DNA of 64,000 nt from Synechococcus sp. RS9916. GTDB lineage: Bacteria > Cyanobacteriota > Cyanobacteriia > PCC-6307 > Cyanobiaceae. Made by a program: the position numbers and the translations under genes. Under the pieces are notes generated by a model that was not told the DNA's origin, searched no databases, and saw only the letters and a program-made list of their open reading frames with translations. This document shows positions 35,633-44,260 of this stretch, in pieces. The stretch's first letter is position 1. Each line of letters starts with the position of its first letter. The stretch is from NCBI RefSeq assembly GCF_000153825.1, contig NZ_DS022299.1, positions 461,216-525,215 of the forward strand, given 5' to 3'.

Positions 35633-36607
35633 ATGAGCTTCGCTAAGAAGGCTCTGATTCTTTCCTCTCTGCTCGCTCTCGGTGCTGGCGTGTCCGCGTC
35701 TGCAGCCGGTCGCATCAACGGTGCAGGTGCTTCTTTCCCCGCCAAGATCTATCAGCGTTGGTTCTCTGATTTGGCCAAGTCTGGTGGCCCCAAGGTCAAT
35801 TACCAGGCCGTGGGTTCTGGTTCTGGCCGTAAAGCATTCATCGACCAGACCGTCAACTTCGGTGCATCGGATGATCCGATGAAGAAGAAGGATATGGCCA
35901 AGGTCAAGCGCGGTGTGGTGCAAATCCCCATGGTGGGCGGCACTATCGCTTTCGGTTACAACTACCCCGGTTGCAACCTCAAGTTGACCCAGGAGCAAGC
36001 CGTCAAGGTTGCCATGGGCAAAATCAACAACTGGAAAGATGTCGGCTGCAAGCCCGGCAAGATGCTGTGGGTGCACCGTTCTGATGGTTCCGGCACCACC
36101 AAGGCGTTCACCAACTCCATGCAGGCCTTTTCCAAGACCTGGACTCTGGGAACTGGTAAGTCTGTCAAGTGGCCTGCCGGCGTGGGCGCTAAGGGCAACT
36201 CTGGCGTGGCTGGTGTGATCAAAAACACCAAGGGTGCGATCGGTTACGTCAATCAGTCGTACATCAGGGGTTCGGTGAAGGCGGCTGCTCTCCAGAACAA
36301 GTCTGGTGAGTATGTGAAGCCCAGCTACACCTCTGGGGCCAAGGCTCTGAATGGCATCAAGCTCGATGCCGATCTGGCGGGCACCAACCCCAACCCCTCG
36401 GCCAAGGGTGCTTATCCCATTGCCACGCTGACCTGGGTTCTGGCTTACAAGACCGGCAACGGTGCTAACACCGACACCATCAAGAAAGCATTCAACTACA
36501 TGCTGAGCACCAAGGCTCAGGCTCAGGCTGATGACCTTGGTTTTGTTCCGCTCAAGGGCGACATCCTCATCAAGGCTCGCGCCGCTGTGAACAAGATCGG
36601 TCAGTGA
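35633..36607 (+). CDS. pstS: Phosphate ABC transporter substrate-binding protein
   Basis: A 324-residue periplasmic phosphate-binding protein. A signal peptide (MSFAKKALILSSLLALGAGV, cut near SASAAG) is followed by the phosphate site NGAGASFPAKIYQRWF, then YQAVGSGSGRKAFIDQ. FGASDDPMKKKDM and HRSDGSGTTKAF follow. All are typical PstS loops. It is a marker of the marine-cyanobacterial Pho regulon, here followed by ptrA. The direct repeats upstream suggest phosphate-dependent control. The PstCAB partners are not in the window. Confidence 0.96.
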   Translation: MSFAKKALILSSLLALGAGVSASAAGRINGAGASFPAKIYQRWFSDLAKSGGPKVNYQAVGSGSGRKAFIDQTVNFGASDDPMKKKDMAKVKRGVVQIPMVGGTIAFGYNYPGCNLKLTQEQAVKVAMGKINNWKDVGCKPGKMLWVHRSDGSGTTKAFTNSMQAFSKTWTLGTGKSVKWPAGVGAKGNSGVAGVIKNTKGAIGYVNQSYIRGSVKAAALQNKSGEYVKPSYTSGAKALNGIKLDADLAGTNPNPSAKGAYPIATLTWVLAYKTGNGANTDTIKKAFNYMLSTKAQAQADDLGFVPLKGDILIKARAAVNKIGQ

Positions 36608-36650
36608 TCGGTTCCTGCTGAACCATTTCACCTTGATGATGCTTCTGCGA

Positions 36651-36675
36651 GGAGGGCTTCATGCCCTCCTTTTTT
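36651..36675 (+). terminator. Rho-independent terminator of pstS
   Basis: GGAGGGC (36651-36657), loop TTCAT, GCCCTCC (36663-36669), then six T. It lies 44 bases after the pstS stop, so ptrA probably has its own promoter or relies on readthrough. Confidence 0.88.
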
Positions 36676-36824
36676 ATTTGCATGATGGTCTTAATTGCAT
36701 GTTAATGAGATGCTTCTCTTCCCTTTGTTTTAATGAACGCCCTTATTGATTAATTTCTATCTCAGTTGGATACAGCGACGTGGTTGCAGTTTGTTCACGC
36801 CCCGCCGTTCCATCTGACCGGCAG

Positions 36825-37415
36825 ATGTCTTCTTTGAAGAAGTTCTGGTCCTCCACAAATAACGAGGTGCACCTCACGGCAGGCAGTGTCGTGCCTCTCA
36901 TCAAAAATAGTGTCTGGGTGGTCACCACAGGCATGGTCAAGTTGGGGGCTGTGACTGAGCAAGGTGATGAATTGCTGCTTGGCTTGGTCGGTCCTCAGGA
37001 GCCCTTCGGTGAGCCTTTGAGCATGGTGGAGGCCTACGAGGCCCATACCCTGACGGACTGCGACCTCACCTGCCTCACGTTGGATGAGATTGCCCGTTCA
37101 CCTGAGCTGTCAATGGCCATGGTGAAGGCTGTGTCGGCCCGTCTCCGTCAGGCTGATTGCATGCTCGCTTTGCTGGGTCTGCGGCGTGTGGAGGATCGTG
37201 TGCGTGGATTCTTGGAGCTGATCGCTCAGGAGTACGGCGAAGCTTGTGACCAAGGTCTTCGCGTCGGTCTGCGTCTGACCCATCAGGAGATTGCCAGCGC
37301 GCTGAGCACGACCCGGGTGACGGTGACGCGCGTGATTGGTCAGCTCAAGGATCAGGGCTGGTTGACGATCGATTCGCGTCGCCATTTGGTGATCAGCCAC
37401 CTGCCGAAGCGTTGA
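36825..37415 (+). CDS. ptrA: CRP/FNR-family phosphate regulator PtrA
   Basis: A 196-residue CRP-like activator. The effector domain (about 10-90) includes VHLTAGSVVPLIKNSVWVVT and GLVGPQEPFGEPLS, without the full cAMP cassette. The dimer helix contains LRRVEDRVRGFLELIAQEYG, and the winged helix reads LTHQEIASALSTTRVTVTRV. Placement directly downstream of pstS is the known arrangement of PtrA in marine Synechococcus, where it acts in the phosphate-stress response downstream of PhoBR. The GTG at 36780 is an alternative start that adds 15 residues. Confidence 0.87.
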   Translation: MSSLKKFWSSTNNEVHLTAGSVVPLIKNSVWVVTTGMVKLGAVTEQGDELLLGLVGPQEPFGEPLSMVEAYEAHTLTDCDLTCLTLDEIARSPELSMAMVKAVSARLRQADCMLALLGLRRVEDRVRGFLELIAQEYGEACDQGLRVGLRLTHQEIASALSTTRVTVTRVIGQLKDQGWLTIDSRRHLVISHLPKR

Positions 37416-37454
37416 TGGTCGCTTGATTCAGATTGTCCGGTTTGCTTCGTTCAG

Positions 37455-37483
37455 CCGCGAGGTTTTCCCCTCGCGGTTTTTTT
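37455..37483 (+). terminator. Rho-independent terminator of ptrA
   Basis: CCGCGAGG (37455-37462), loop TTTTCC, CCTCGCGG (37469-37476), then seven T. An 8-bp GC stem. Confidence 0.9.
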
Positions 37484-37517
37484 GTGCCTGCAAGCCAGCT
37501 GGGGGGTCTTGAAAGAC

Positions 37518-37544
37518 AAAAAAAAGCCCCTCACAAGAGGGGCT
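37518..37544 (-). terminator. Rho-independent terminator of tRNA-Pro
   Basis: On the minus strand, AGCCCCTC (37544-37537), loop TTGT, GAGGGGCT (37532-37525), followed by a T-tract (complement of the A-run ending at 37525). It ends the tRNA transcript coming from the right. Confidence 0.82.
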
Positions 37545-37571
37545 TTCGCTGGGGTGACATTGAAAAGAAAA

Positions 37572-37645
37572 TCGGAGCGGCGGGATTTGAACCCACGACC
37601 CCCACTACCCCAAAGTGGTGCGCTACCAAGCTGCGCTACGCCCCG
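37572..37645 (-). tRNA. tRNA-Pro (GGG)
   Basis: A 74-nt cloverleaf on the minus strand. The acceptor stem pairs CGGGGCG with CGCTCCG, and the D stem pairs GCGC with GCGC. The anticodon stem is CCACT/AGTGG with loop TTGGGGT, giving anticodon GGG (CCC codons). The T arm is GTGGG-TTCAAAT-CCCGC, with discriminator A. CCA is not encoded. A terminator follows 27 bases downstream. Confidence 0.95.
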
Positions 37646-37659
37646 GCAGAACGAAGTTA

Positions 37660-38007
37660 TCACAAGGCATGTCGCCCTCTGTTCTTCCGCTTGATCCGTC
37701 GCAGCAAGCGCTGGCTGAGCCGGTCCCGGGAGTCACTGCTGTAGCCCCACACACGCAGTTGGCGGGCCAGTGCACGCAGCTCCAGAAGGCTCATGGAGGC
37801 CAGTTGCAGCTCCGGGAGGGTGCGCCACGCCCGAGTGGTCATCGGCATGACATCTCCGCCCTTGCGGATGTCCATGGAGAGGGTGCCGTCCGCCAGCCAC
37901 TCCGGGATCAGCACCACCAGCACCGCCAGCAGTCCGTAGAGCTCAACAAGCCCCTTGGGCAGCGGATGCAGCCGACGATGCTTTCGGGAATCGGAAGGTG
38001 CCGCCAC
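37660..38007 (-). CDS. Small membrane-associated hypothetical protein
   Basis: A 115-residue protein: basic N-terminus (MAAPSDSRKHRRLHPLPKG), one transmembrane helix at about 20-40 (LVELYGLLAVLVVLIPEWLA), and a basic C-terminal helical region. The C-terminus has MSLLELRALARQLRVWGYS, then SRDRLSQRLLRRIKRKNRG, reminiscent of a SAP-like helix-extended-helix that binds DNA. A membrane anchor with a SAP-like tail is common in cyanobacterial hypotheticals. It lies 14 bp upstream of the tRNA-Pro gene, on the same strand. Confidence 0.66.
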   Translation of the reverse strand: MAAPSDSRKHRRLHPLPKGLVELYGLLAVLVVLIPEWLADGTLSMDIRKGGDVMPMTTRAWRTLPELQLASMSLLELRALARQLRVWGYSSDSRDRLSQRLLRRIKRKNRGRHAL

Positions 38008-38075
38008 GAACGGGTGGTCAAGCGCAAACGCGCCTCACCATGGCAGCCCTGAAGCAGGTTGCGGCGCTGTGGTGG

Positions 38076-38237
38076 TCAGATTTCTACAGAGTCTCCGTTC
38101 GATGGCCCAGGGTCTCGCCAAAGCAGGGGTGGTCCATCTGGATTGCTGGGGCGAAGGCTGAAGGCCAATCCGAATACCACCAGCAGGGTCAACAGCAGTG
38201 CGACCAGCACCGTCCAATCAGGCCATGAGGGTTTCAT
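38076..38237 (-). CDS. 53-residue membrane protein coupled to msrA
   Basis: A short gene below the usual cut-off. It reads MKPSWPDWTVLVALLLTLLV, then VFGLAFSLRPSNPDGPPLLW, then RDPGPSNGDSVEI and TGA. One transmembrane helix (about 8-27) with a short Pro-rich tail. Its ATG overlaps the msrA stop in an ATGA tetranucleotide, strong evidence of translational coupling. Function unknown. Confidence 0.68.
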   Translation of the reverse strand: MKPSWPDWTVLVALLLTLLVVFGLAFSLRPSNPDGPPLLWRDPGPSNGDSVEI

Positions 38238-38950
38238 GCCAGGGCGATCGGAGTGTTATCCCCCCGCAGGATGCAGTGGGAAATCGACCAGTCGTAGTGA
38301 CTCCAGACGGTTGACGGCAATTTGTAGGCAGCACCATCAAAGGCTTCCAGGGCGACCCCGCTGGGCATCGCTGAGCAGTAGGGACGGCTGCCTGGTTTGG
38401 CGAGATATTGCTGGTGGTAGGCCTCGGCACTAAAGAAGGTGCGGTTTGCAGCGATTTCGGTGGTGATGGCACCGAAGCCTTTGCCATCTAACCCCTGCTG
38501 ATAAGCCGCACGGCTGCTCTCCGCGAGTTCGAGCTGGCGCGGCGTGGTTGTGTAAATCGCAGAGCGGTATTGACTGCCGCGGTCATTGCCCTGACGGTCT
38601 CCCTGGGTGGGGTCATGGCACTCCCAGAACAACTTCAGCAGGTCACTGAAATCAATCGCAGGGGTGCTCCACACCACACGCACGACTTCGCTGTGTCCGG
38701 TGCGGCCGCTGCAGACCTGGTCATAGCTGGGTTGATCGGTCTGGCCGCCGGCATAGCCAACAGCAGTGCTCACCACGCCTGGAAGGCGCCAGAACCCTTT
38801 TTCAGCTCCCCAGAAGCATCCGCATCCGAACAGCGCCTCTTCCTGGTCATCCATCAGAGGGGCATTCAGAGCGGTGCCCAGCACCGCATGGCGAAGCTGT
38901 TCATCCGCGGAGCGCTGTGGGGTTTGTCCGGTCAACCAGGAGGGCAGCAT
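38234..38950 (-). CDS. msrA: Peptide-methionine (S)-S-oxide reductase
   Basis: A 238-residue MsrA that repairs oxidised methionine in proteins. The catalytic motif is FGCGCFWGAEKGFWRLPG, with the reactive Cys in GCFWG. VGYAGGQTDQPSYDQVCSG and FWECHDPTQGDRQGND are family-typical. The N-terminal 38 or so residues precede the catalytic domain and are not a clear signal peptide. The stop overlaps the next small membrane gene by 4 bp. Confidence 0.94.
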   Translation of the reverse strand: MLPSWLTGQTPQRSADEQLRHAVLGTALNAPLMDDQEEALFGCGCFWGAEKGFWRLPGVVSTAVGYAGGQTDQPSYDQVCSGRTGHSEVVRVVWSTPAIDFSDLLKLFWECHDPTQGDRQGNDRGSQYRSAIYTTTPRQLELAESSRAAYQQGLDGKGFGAITTEIAANRTFFSAEAYHQQYLAKPGSRPYCSAMPSGVALEAFDGAAYKLPSTVWSHYDWSISHCILRGDNTPIALA

Positions 38951-38974
38951 TGCTGGTTCAAATCGACTGTCACC

Positions 38975-39226
38975 CTAGGAATCCTGGGCGGCCTGCAGCT
39001 GAATGTGGTTCAGCAGCGTGGTCACGAAGGCAAAGAGCAAAAAGGGAAGACTGAGCACCAGGATCAGCCCAACGCCCACCAGAGCGAATAGGGGGCGACT
39101 GGATCCCATCAGCCCCAGTCCTGCGGCGAGGCTGACGAAGATCACCGCCATCCATGCCAGCACCTGGACGTAGATATCTCCGAAAGTGAGGGTGCAGCGC
39201 ACCGCGTAGCGACTGGCGGTGGACAT
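38975..39226 (-). CDS. Small two-helix membrane protein
   Basis: An 83-residue protein starting MSTASRYAVRCTLTFGDIYV. Two transmembrane helices (about 20-42 and 50-75) include WMAVIFVSLAAGLGLMG and LVGVGLILVLSLPFLLFAFV. The C-terminus is NHIQLQAAQDS. ATG 39226 is preferred to the in-frame start at 39244. It follows the ABC exporter gene by 49 bp on the same strand. Unknown family. Confidence 0.66.
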   Translation of the reverse strand: MSTASRYAVRCTLTFGDIYVQVLAWMAVIFVSLAAGLGLMGSSRPLFALVGVGLILVLSLPFLLFAFVTTLLNHIQLQAAQDS

Positions 39227-39275
39227 GGTGGTGCAACCGTGCAACGGCAGCTTCAGCTAAGCCGGGAATCGGCAA

Positions 39276-41027
39276 TCAGGCCACCGCTTCGAGACGTTCC
39301 GAAGCCTGCTCCCGTTCCCACAGGCGTTTGTAGGGGCCGTCGATGTTGACCAGGTCGTTGTGATGCCCCTGCTGAACCAGAGTGCCCTGCTCGATCACCA
39401 GGATCCGGTCACAGGCGGCCGCTGCTGACAACTGGTGACTGATCATCACGATGGTGCGCTGCCGCTGATTGCGGATCGACGCCAGGATTGCTGCCGCTGT
39501 GTTGTTGTCCACGCTGGCCAGGGCGTCATCCAGCACCAGCACGGGAGCGGTCATGAGCAGTGCCCGTCCGAGGGCGGTGCGTTGCCGCTGCCCCCCGCTG
39601 AGGGTGATGCCCCGCTCCCCCACCAGCGTCTTGAAGCCATCGGGAAAACCACGCACATCGTCGAGGAGACGGGCCTGATCCGCTGCGGCTTCCACCCTGG
39701 CGTCGTCAGCGTCTGGGTCGCCGTAGCGAAGATTGTCCGCCAGGGTGCTGGTGAACAAATAGCCCTCCTGAGGAACCAAGGCCACCTGTTGGCGCAGGTC
39801 ACTGAGCCGCACCTGGGTGAGGTCGCATCCGTCGAGGAACAGTTGACCGGCTTCCACGTCCACCATGCGCCCCAGGGCTCGAGCCAAGGTGGTTTTGCCG
39901 CAACCCACAGGGCCCACAACCGCGACCAGTTCACCGGGTTCGATGGTGAACGAAAGGTCGGAGAGGGTGTCGTGGTTACTGCCCTCGTAGCGCACGGCTA
40001 ATCCACGGGCTTCGATGCGCCCCTGAAGGGGGTGGGGTAGCGACGCTGGGGTCCTGGGATCAGCAATGCGCGGTTGCCGTTTGAGCAGTTCCTCCACCCG
40101 CTCGAGGCTCACCTGACCGGTCTGGAAGGTGTTGAGCGTGAATCCCAGCAGTGCGGTGGGGAACACCAAGCGCTCCACGTACAGGATCAAGGCCACCAGA
40201 CCACCGATGCTGAGGGTGCCTGCTGCTAGTTGACCACTGCCAAGAGCGAGCAGCAGCAGCAAGGAGATGGAGGAAATCCCTTCGAGCAGAGGAAAGAGGG
40301 TGCTGCGGGTGCGGGCCAGACGAATGGCCGCATCGCGGTAGTTCTGGTTGCGCTCTTCGAACGCTTTCTGTTCCTTGGCTTCCTGGCCGTAAATCTTGAT
40401 GGCGCCGATGCCTGACAAATCTTCCTGAATCAGTTCGCTGAGGCCTGCCAGCTGTTCCTGTTGTCGGCGCTGCTGGCGCATCATTCGCCCGCCGAACAGC
40501 CGCACGGTGCCCAGCATCACGGGGTAAAGGGCGATCGCCGCCACCGTCAGCCCGGGATCGATTGCCAGCATCGCTGGAAGCGTGAAGGCATAGGCCAGGC
40601 CGGTATTGGTGAGGCTGAGCACGGCAAAGCCCAGCAGCCGGCGCACATTTTCAACGTCGCTGGTGGCACGGCTGATTACCTCACCGCTTCCGGTCTCTTG
40701 AACCCATCCGGGTTCCTGCACCAGCATGTGATCAAACAGCTGTTGTCTGAGCTCCACTTCCACCTGACGGCCAACGCCGAAGACCAGTTGGCGTGAAATC
40801 AGCCGCACCACCCCCATGCTGGTGGCCAGCAACACGATCCATCCGGCCTGGCGCAGGACGTCGTCGATTGCAAATCCGTCTTGCAGGTCATCGATCACCC
40901 GCCTTACTTCCAGGGGGATCGTCACGCTCAGCATGTTGACGATCACCAGGGCCACTGCCCCCAGCAGCACTGTGCGGCGATGGGGGCGCAGGTAGCGACC
41001 GATCAGATCAAGACGGAAGGCGGCCAT
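39276..41027 (-). CDS. ABC-type exporter, fused membrane and ATPase domains
   Basis: A 583-residue half-transporter with an N-terminal six-helix membrane domain (about 15-300) and a C-terminal ATPase domain. Walker A is VVGPVGCGKTTLARALG, the signature motif is ITLSGGQRQRTALGRALL, and Walker B is VLVLDDALASVD. Such proteins dimerise to export lipids, peptides or drugs; the substrate cannot be told. The domain order is that of MsbA/multidrug exporters. It is divergent from trpD. Confidence 0.92.
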   Translation of the reverse strand: MAAFRLDLIGRYLRPHRRTVLLGAVALVIVNMLSVTIPLEVRRVIDDLQDGFAIDDVLRQAGWIVLLATSMGVVRLISRQLVFGVGRQVEVELRQQLFDHMLVQEPGWVQETGSGEVISRATSDVENVRRLLGFAVLSLTNTGLAYAFTLPAMLAIDPGLTVAAIALYPVMLGTVRLFGGRMMRQQRRQQEQLAGLSELIQEDLSGIGAIKIYGQEAKEQKAFEERNQNYRDAAIRLARTRSTLFPLLEGISSISLLLLLALGSGQLAAGTLSIGGLVALILYVERLVFPTALLGFTLNTFQTGQVSLERVEELLKRQPRIADPRTPASLPHPLQGRIEARGLAVRYEGSNHDTLSDLSFTIEPGELVAVVGPVGCGKTTLARALGRMVDVEAGQLFLDGCDLTQVRLSDLRQQVALVPQEGYLFTSTLADNLRYGDPDADDARVEAAADQARLLDDVRGFPDGFKTLVGERGITLSGGQRQRTALGRALLMTAPVLVLDDALASVDNNTAAAILASIRNQRQRTIVMISHQLSAAAACDRILVIEQGTLVQQGHHNDLVNIDGPYKRLWEREQASERLEAVA

Positions 41028-41147
41028 CCGCGCGGGAACGCAGGCATCAACCTAGGCACTGGTGGTCAGGGCCAGAGGTTGCCCTGATCCACAAAAACGG
41101 ATCTGGCCAGACGCAAAATTTTGAGGGATATTGGATTTGTCCCCATC

Positions 41148-41182
41148 ACCCGGCCCGGCGTGCTCAGCACCCGGGTTTTTTT
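41148..41182 (+). terminator. Terminator-like hairpin in the trpD leader
   Basis: ACCCGG (41148-41153) pairs with CCGGGT (41171-41176), with an inner GTGC/GCAC stem, followed by a run of seven T (41176-41182). It ends only 9 bases before the trpD start. No plus-strand gene lies upstream (the ABC gene is divergent), so it would act on the trpD transcript itself, as an attenuator would. Confidence 0.5.
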
Positions 41183-41191
41183 CTGCTTCCC

Positions 41192-42238
41192 ATGGTGAAT
41201 GCCTCCCTCTCCTGGCCCCAAATGCTGGAGCATCTTCTTCAGGGCGGAACCCTGACAGAGGGGGATGCCTCCGCCTTGATGGAGGCCTGGCTGGCTGAAG
41301 ATCTCACCCCTGTTCAGACCGGAGGGTTCTTGGCGGCGCTGCGGGCACGGGGTGTGGATGGCACAGAACTGGGCGCTATGGCGCAGGTCTTGCGCAAGGC
41401 TTGCCCTCTGCCTGGAGCCCGGCCTGAGTTGTTCATGGTCGATACCTGCGGCACCGGAGGCGATGGTGCTGACACGTTCAATATCTCCACTGCTGTGGCC
41501 TTCACCGCAGCGGCCTGTGGTGCGGTCGTGGCCAAACATGGCAACCGCAGCGCCAGCGGCAAGGTCGGTTCAGCCGACGTGCTCGAGGGGCTTGGCCTGC
41601 AGTTGAAAGCCCCTGCCTCAAAAGTGGTGGAGGTGCTCAGCAACACCCAGGTGACGTTCCTGTTCGCACCGGCCTGGCATCCGGCCTTGGTGAATCTGGC
41701 TCCCCTGCGCCGCAGTCTCGGGGTCCGCACTGTGTTCAACCTCTTGGGACCTCTAGTGAACCCCCTTCAGCCCAATGGACAGGTGCTGGGGGTGGCGCGG
41801 GCAGACCTGCTCGACCCCATGGCGGAAGCGTTACGACGCCTGGGGCAAGAGCGCGCTGTGGTGGTGCATGGATCTGGTGGCCTCGATGAAGCGTCTTTGG
41901 CTGGTGCCAATCACGTCCGCATCCTTGAAGGGGGTGCGTTGCGCTCTGAACAGATCAGTCCATCCGATCTCGGTTTGCAGGAGGCGCCCCTCGCTGCACT
42001 GCAGGGCGGCGACCTGAACGACAACGCCACCATCCTGCGCGAGCTGCTGCAGGGGCGGGGCACGGTTGCCCAGCAGCAGGTGGTGGCTTTCAACACCGCC
42101 TTAGTCCTATGGGTCGCAGGTGTGGAGATGGACCTGAAGGCCGGTGCCCAGCGGGCTCTGAGCTGTCTCGCAGAAGGGCGGCCCTGGGAGCGTCTTGAGA
42201 GCTTGCGCGAGGCCCTGAACGGCGGGGAGGAACAATAA
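41192..42238 (+). CDS. trpD: Anthranilate phosphoribosyltransferase
   Basis: A 348-residue enzyme of tryptophan synthesis that joins anthranilate to PRPP. The PRPP-binding motif is [18 protein letters not shown], followed by [20 protein letters not shown] with the family's anthranilate-site residues. [20 protein letters not shown] follows. It is followed 35 bp later by carA. Confidence 0.96.
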   Translation: MVNASLSWPQMLEHLLQGGTLTEGDASALMEAWLAEDLTPVQTGGFLAALRARGVDGTELGAMAQVLRKACPLPGARPELFMVDTCGTGGDGADTFNISTAVAFTAAACGAVVAKHGNRSASGKVGSADVLEGLGLQLKAPASKVVEVLSNTQVTFLFAPAWHPALVNLAPLRRSLGVRTVFNLLGPLVNPLQPNGQVLGVARADLLDPMAEALRRLGQERAVVVHGSGGLDEASLAGANHVRILEGGALRSEQISPSDLGLQEAPLAALQGGDLNDNATILRELLQGRGTVAQQQVVAFNTALVLWVAGVEMDLKAGAQRALSCLAEGRPWERLESLREALNGGEEQ

Positions 42239-42273
42239 GGAAACGAATTGATCCACAGAGGGTCTGCTTGCCC

Positions 42274-43413
42274 ATGACTTCCGCCACCCCAACGGTCCCA
42301 GCGGTGCTGGTGCTTGCCGATGGCACTGTGTTTGAGGGACTGGCATGTGGCAGCCGCGGCAGCGTGGTGGGTGAAGTGGTCTTCAACACCGGGATGACCG
42401 GCTACCAGGAGGTGCTCACCGATCCCAGTTATTCCGGTCAGCTGGTCACCTTCACCTATCCGGAGCTGGGCAATACCGGTGTCAATGCCGAGGATCAGGA
42501 GGCCGATGTGCCTCACGCCCGAGGTCTGATCGCTCGCCAGCTCGCGCCCCTGCCAAGCAATTGGCGGTGTTCGCAGACCTTGCCGGAGTGGCTTGATCAG
42601 CATGGTGTTGTGGGTATCCATGGCATCGATACCCGTGCATTGGTGCGCCATCTGCGCGACACCGGAGCCATGAATGGCGTGATCAGCTCGGATGGTCGCT
42701 CCCCCCAGGTGCTGTTGGAGGAGCTGAAATCGGCACCCTCCATGCAGGGCCTCAACCTCGCTGATCGGGTTAGTACGGCGGAGCCTTACACCTGGACCTC
42801 AGCGTGTGCCGCCAGCTTTGATCAGCGGCTCAAGCCCCGCCCCGAGCATCCCTATCGCGTTGTTGCGATCGATTTCGGGATCAAACGCGCCATCCTTGAT
42901 CGCCTGGTCGGCCATGGCTGCGAGGTGACTGTGCTGCCAGCATCCAGCTCCCTTGAGACCGTGCTCTCCCATGAGCCGGAAGGCGTTTTCCTGTCCAACG
43001 GACCTGGAGACCCCTCAGCGGTCACCGGAGGCATTGCCCTGGCCAAGGATTTGGTGGAGCACAAGTCACTGCCCCTGTTTGGTATTTGCCTGGGCCACCA
43101 GATCCTTGGTCTTGCCATGGGTGGCACCACCTTCAAGCTGGATTTTGGTCATCGCGGCCTCAATCACCCATGCGGCACCACTGGACAGGTGGAAATCACT
43201 AGCCAGAACCATGGTTTTGCCATTGATGCCCAGACACTGCCGGCCAGTGTTGAGGTGACCCATCTCAACCTCAACGACCGCACCGTGGCGGCGATGGCCC
43301 ATCGCGAGCAGCCTCTCTTTGGGGTGCAGTATCACCCAGAAGCCAGCCCTGGCCCCCATGATGCCGATCATCACTTCGGCCGTTTTGTTGCTCTTATGGC
43401 AGAACGTCGCTGA
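42274..43413 (+). CDS. carA: Carbamoyl-phosphate synthase small subunit
   Basis: A 380-residue glutamine amidotransferase subunit that feeds ammonia to CarB for arginine and pyrimidine synthesis. The N-terminal CarA domain has [20 protein letters not shown] and [18 protein letters not shown]. The class I amidotransferase has the nucleophile Cys in [16 protein letters not shown], and His and Glu in [15 protein letters not shown] 42274 is used; TTG two codons earlier is unlikely. CarB is not in the window. Confidence 0.97.
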   Translation: MTSATPTVPAVLVLADGTVFEGLACGSRGSVVGEVVFNTGMTGYQEVLTDPSYSGQLVTFTYPELGNTGVNAEDQEADVPHARGLIARQLAPLPSNWRCSQTLPEWLDQHGVVGIHGIDTRALVRHLRDTGAMNGVISSDGRSPQVLLEELKSAPSMQGLNLADRVSTAEPYTWTSACAASFDQRLKPRPEHPYRVVAIDFGIKRAILDRLVGHGCEVTVLPASSSLETVLSHEPEGVFLSNGPGDPSAVTGGIALAKDLVEHKSLPLFGICLGHQILGLAMGGTTFKLDFGHRGLNHPCGTTGQVEITSQNHGFAIDAQTLPASVEVTHLNLNDRTVAAMAHREQPLFGVQYHPEASPGPHDADHHFGRFVALMAERR

Positions 43414-43476
43414 TGGTGGTCCGCCCAGTTCAAGCTCCCTACACTTCGGCCTAACAAGCCATGGGGGCCTGGTCCC

Positions 43477-43842
43477 ATCACTGAACTGCAGCGACTCACC
43501 GTTTCTCTGCGTGGTGGCTTCGAGCAGCGTGACAACTGCCTGTTGTTCCATTTCACAGGGCAGCTTGATGCCTACTCCGAGAAACAGTTCCTGACCTACG
43601 TGTCGGATGTGCTCAAGGCCAACACCTCTTCATTGGTGATCGACCTGAGCAAAATTGACTTTATGGATTCCTCTGGCCTTGGAGCCATGGTGCAGCTGGC
43701 CAAGCTGTGCAACGACGCCAAGCGGGGTTTTTCAGTGGTGGGCAACGCCCGGGTCGCCCAGACTGTGAAGCTGGTGCGTCTCGAAGAGTTCTTGCACCTG
43801 GTGCCTGACCTGGAGAGCGCCTTCAGCCAATTGGCAGCTTGA
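43477..43842 (+). CDS. STAS-domain anti-sigma-factor antagonist, unusual start
   Basis: A 121-residue STAS protein, the phosphorylatable partner in anti-sigma switching. The domain includes LLFHFTGQLDAYSEKQFLTY, then VIDLSKIDFMDSSGLGAMVQ with the serine phospho-site DSSGLG. The reading frame has no ATG, GTG or CTG/TTG before the domain's natural N-terminus. The first residues that fit the family (ITELQRLTVSLRGG) are encoded from an ATC at 43477. TTG 43543 would delete the first beta-strands. So the start is either ATC or a sequence error; assignment of the family is firm. Confidence 0.83.
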   Translation: MTELQRLTVSLRGGFEQRDNCLLFHFTGQLDAYSEKQFLTYVSDVLKANTSSLVIDLSKIDFMDSSGLGAMVQLAKLCNDAKRGFSVVGNARVAQTVKLVRLEEFLHLVPDLESAFSQLAA

Positions 43843-44246
43843 GCGACTGGATTCGATCCCAACTGGGGCGCGGTGGTGGCGACGAGTTAGGGCCTCTCCA
43901 ATTGGCTTGGCTTGGTGATGCAGTTTGGGAATTGCACCAGCGTCTACGTCATTGCCGTCGTCCTGGTCGCGCAGACGACCTACACAAGGCTGTGGTCGCT
44001 GAGGTCAAGGCTGATGCCCAGGCGGCTGTGTTGGAGCGTCTAGAGCCCTTGCTGAACGATCAGGAAATCGATTTGGTGCGCCGTGGGCGTAACCGGGCAG
44101 GCCGCGGCCCGCGGCGAGGGGAGGCTTCGGTTTATGGCCGGGCCACGGGATTTGAGACAATGGTTGGCTGGCTCTTTTTGCAGAATCCAGCACGGCTTGC
44201 CGAGCTTTTGGATCGACTGGATGAGACCGAAAACGACCTGTCATAG
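43839..44246 (+). CDS. mrnC: Mini-ribonuclease 3
   Basis: A 135-residue Mini-III, an RNase III catalytic domain without the dsRNA-binding domain; in other bacteria it matures 23S rRNA. The signature LAWLGDAVWELHQRLRH carries the catalytic Asp, and RGRNRAGRGPRRGEASVY with TGFETMVGWLFLQ are family-typical. It uses TTG, overlapping the stop of the STAS gene in TTGA, so it is translationally coupled. The next gene encodes an rRNA methyltransferase, giving an RNA-processing context. Confidence 0.91.
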   Translation: MSDWIRSQLGRGGGDELGPLQLAWLGDAVWELHQRLRHCRRPGRADDLHKAVVAEVKADAQAAVLERLEPLLNDQEIDLVRRGRNRAGRGPRRGEASVYGRATGFETMVGWLFLQNPARLAELLDRLDETENDLS

Positions 44247-44260
44247 CCCCCGTTTCGACC

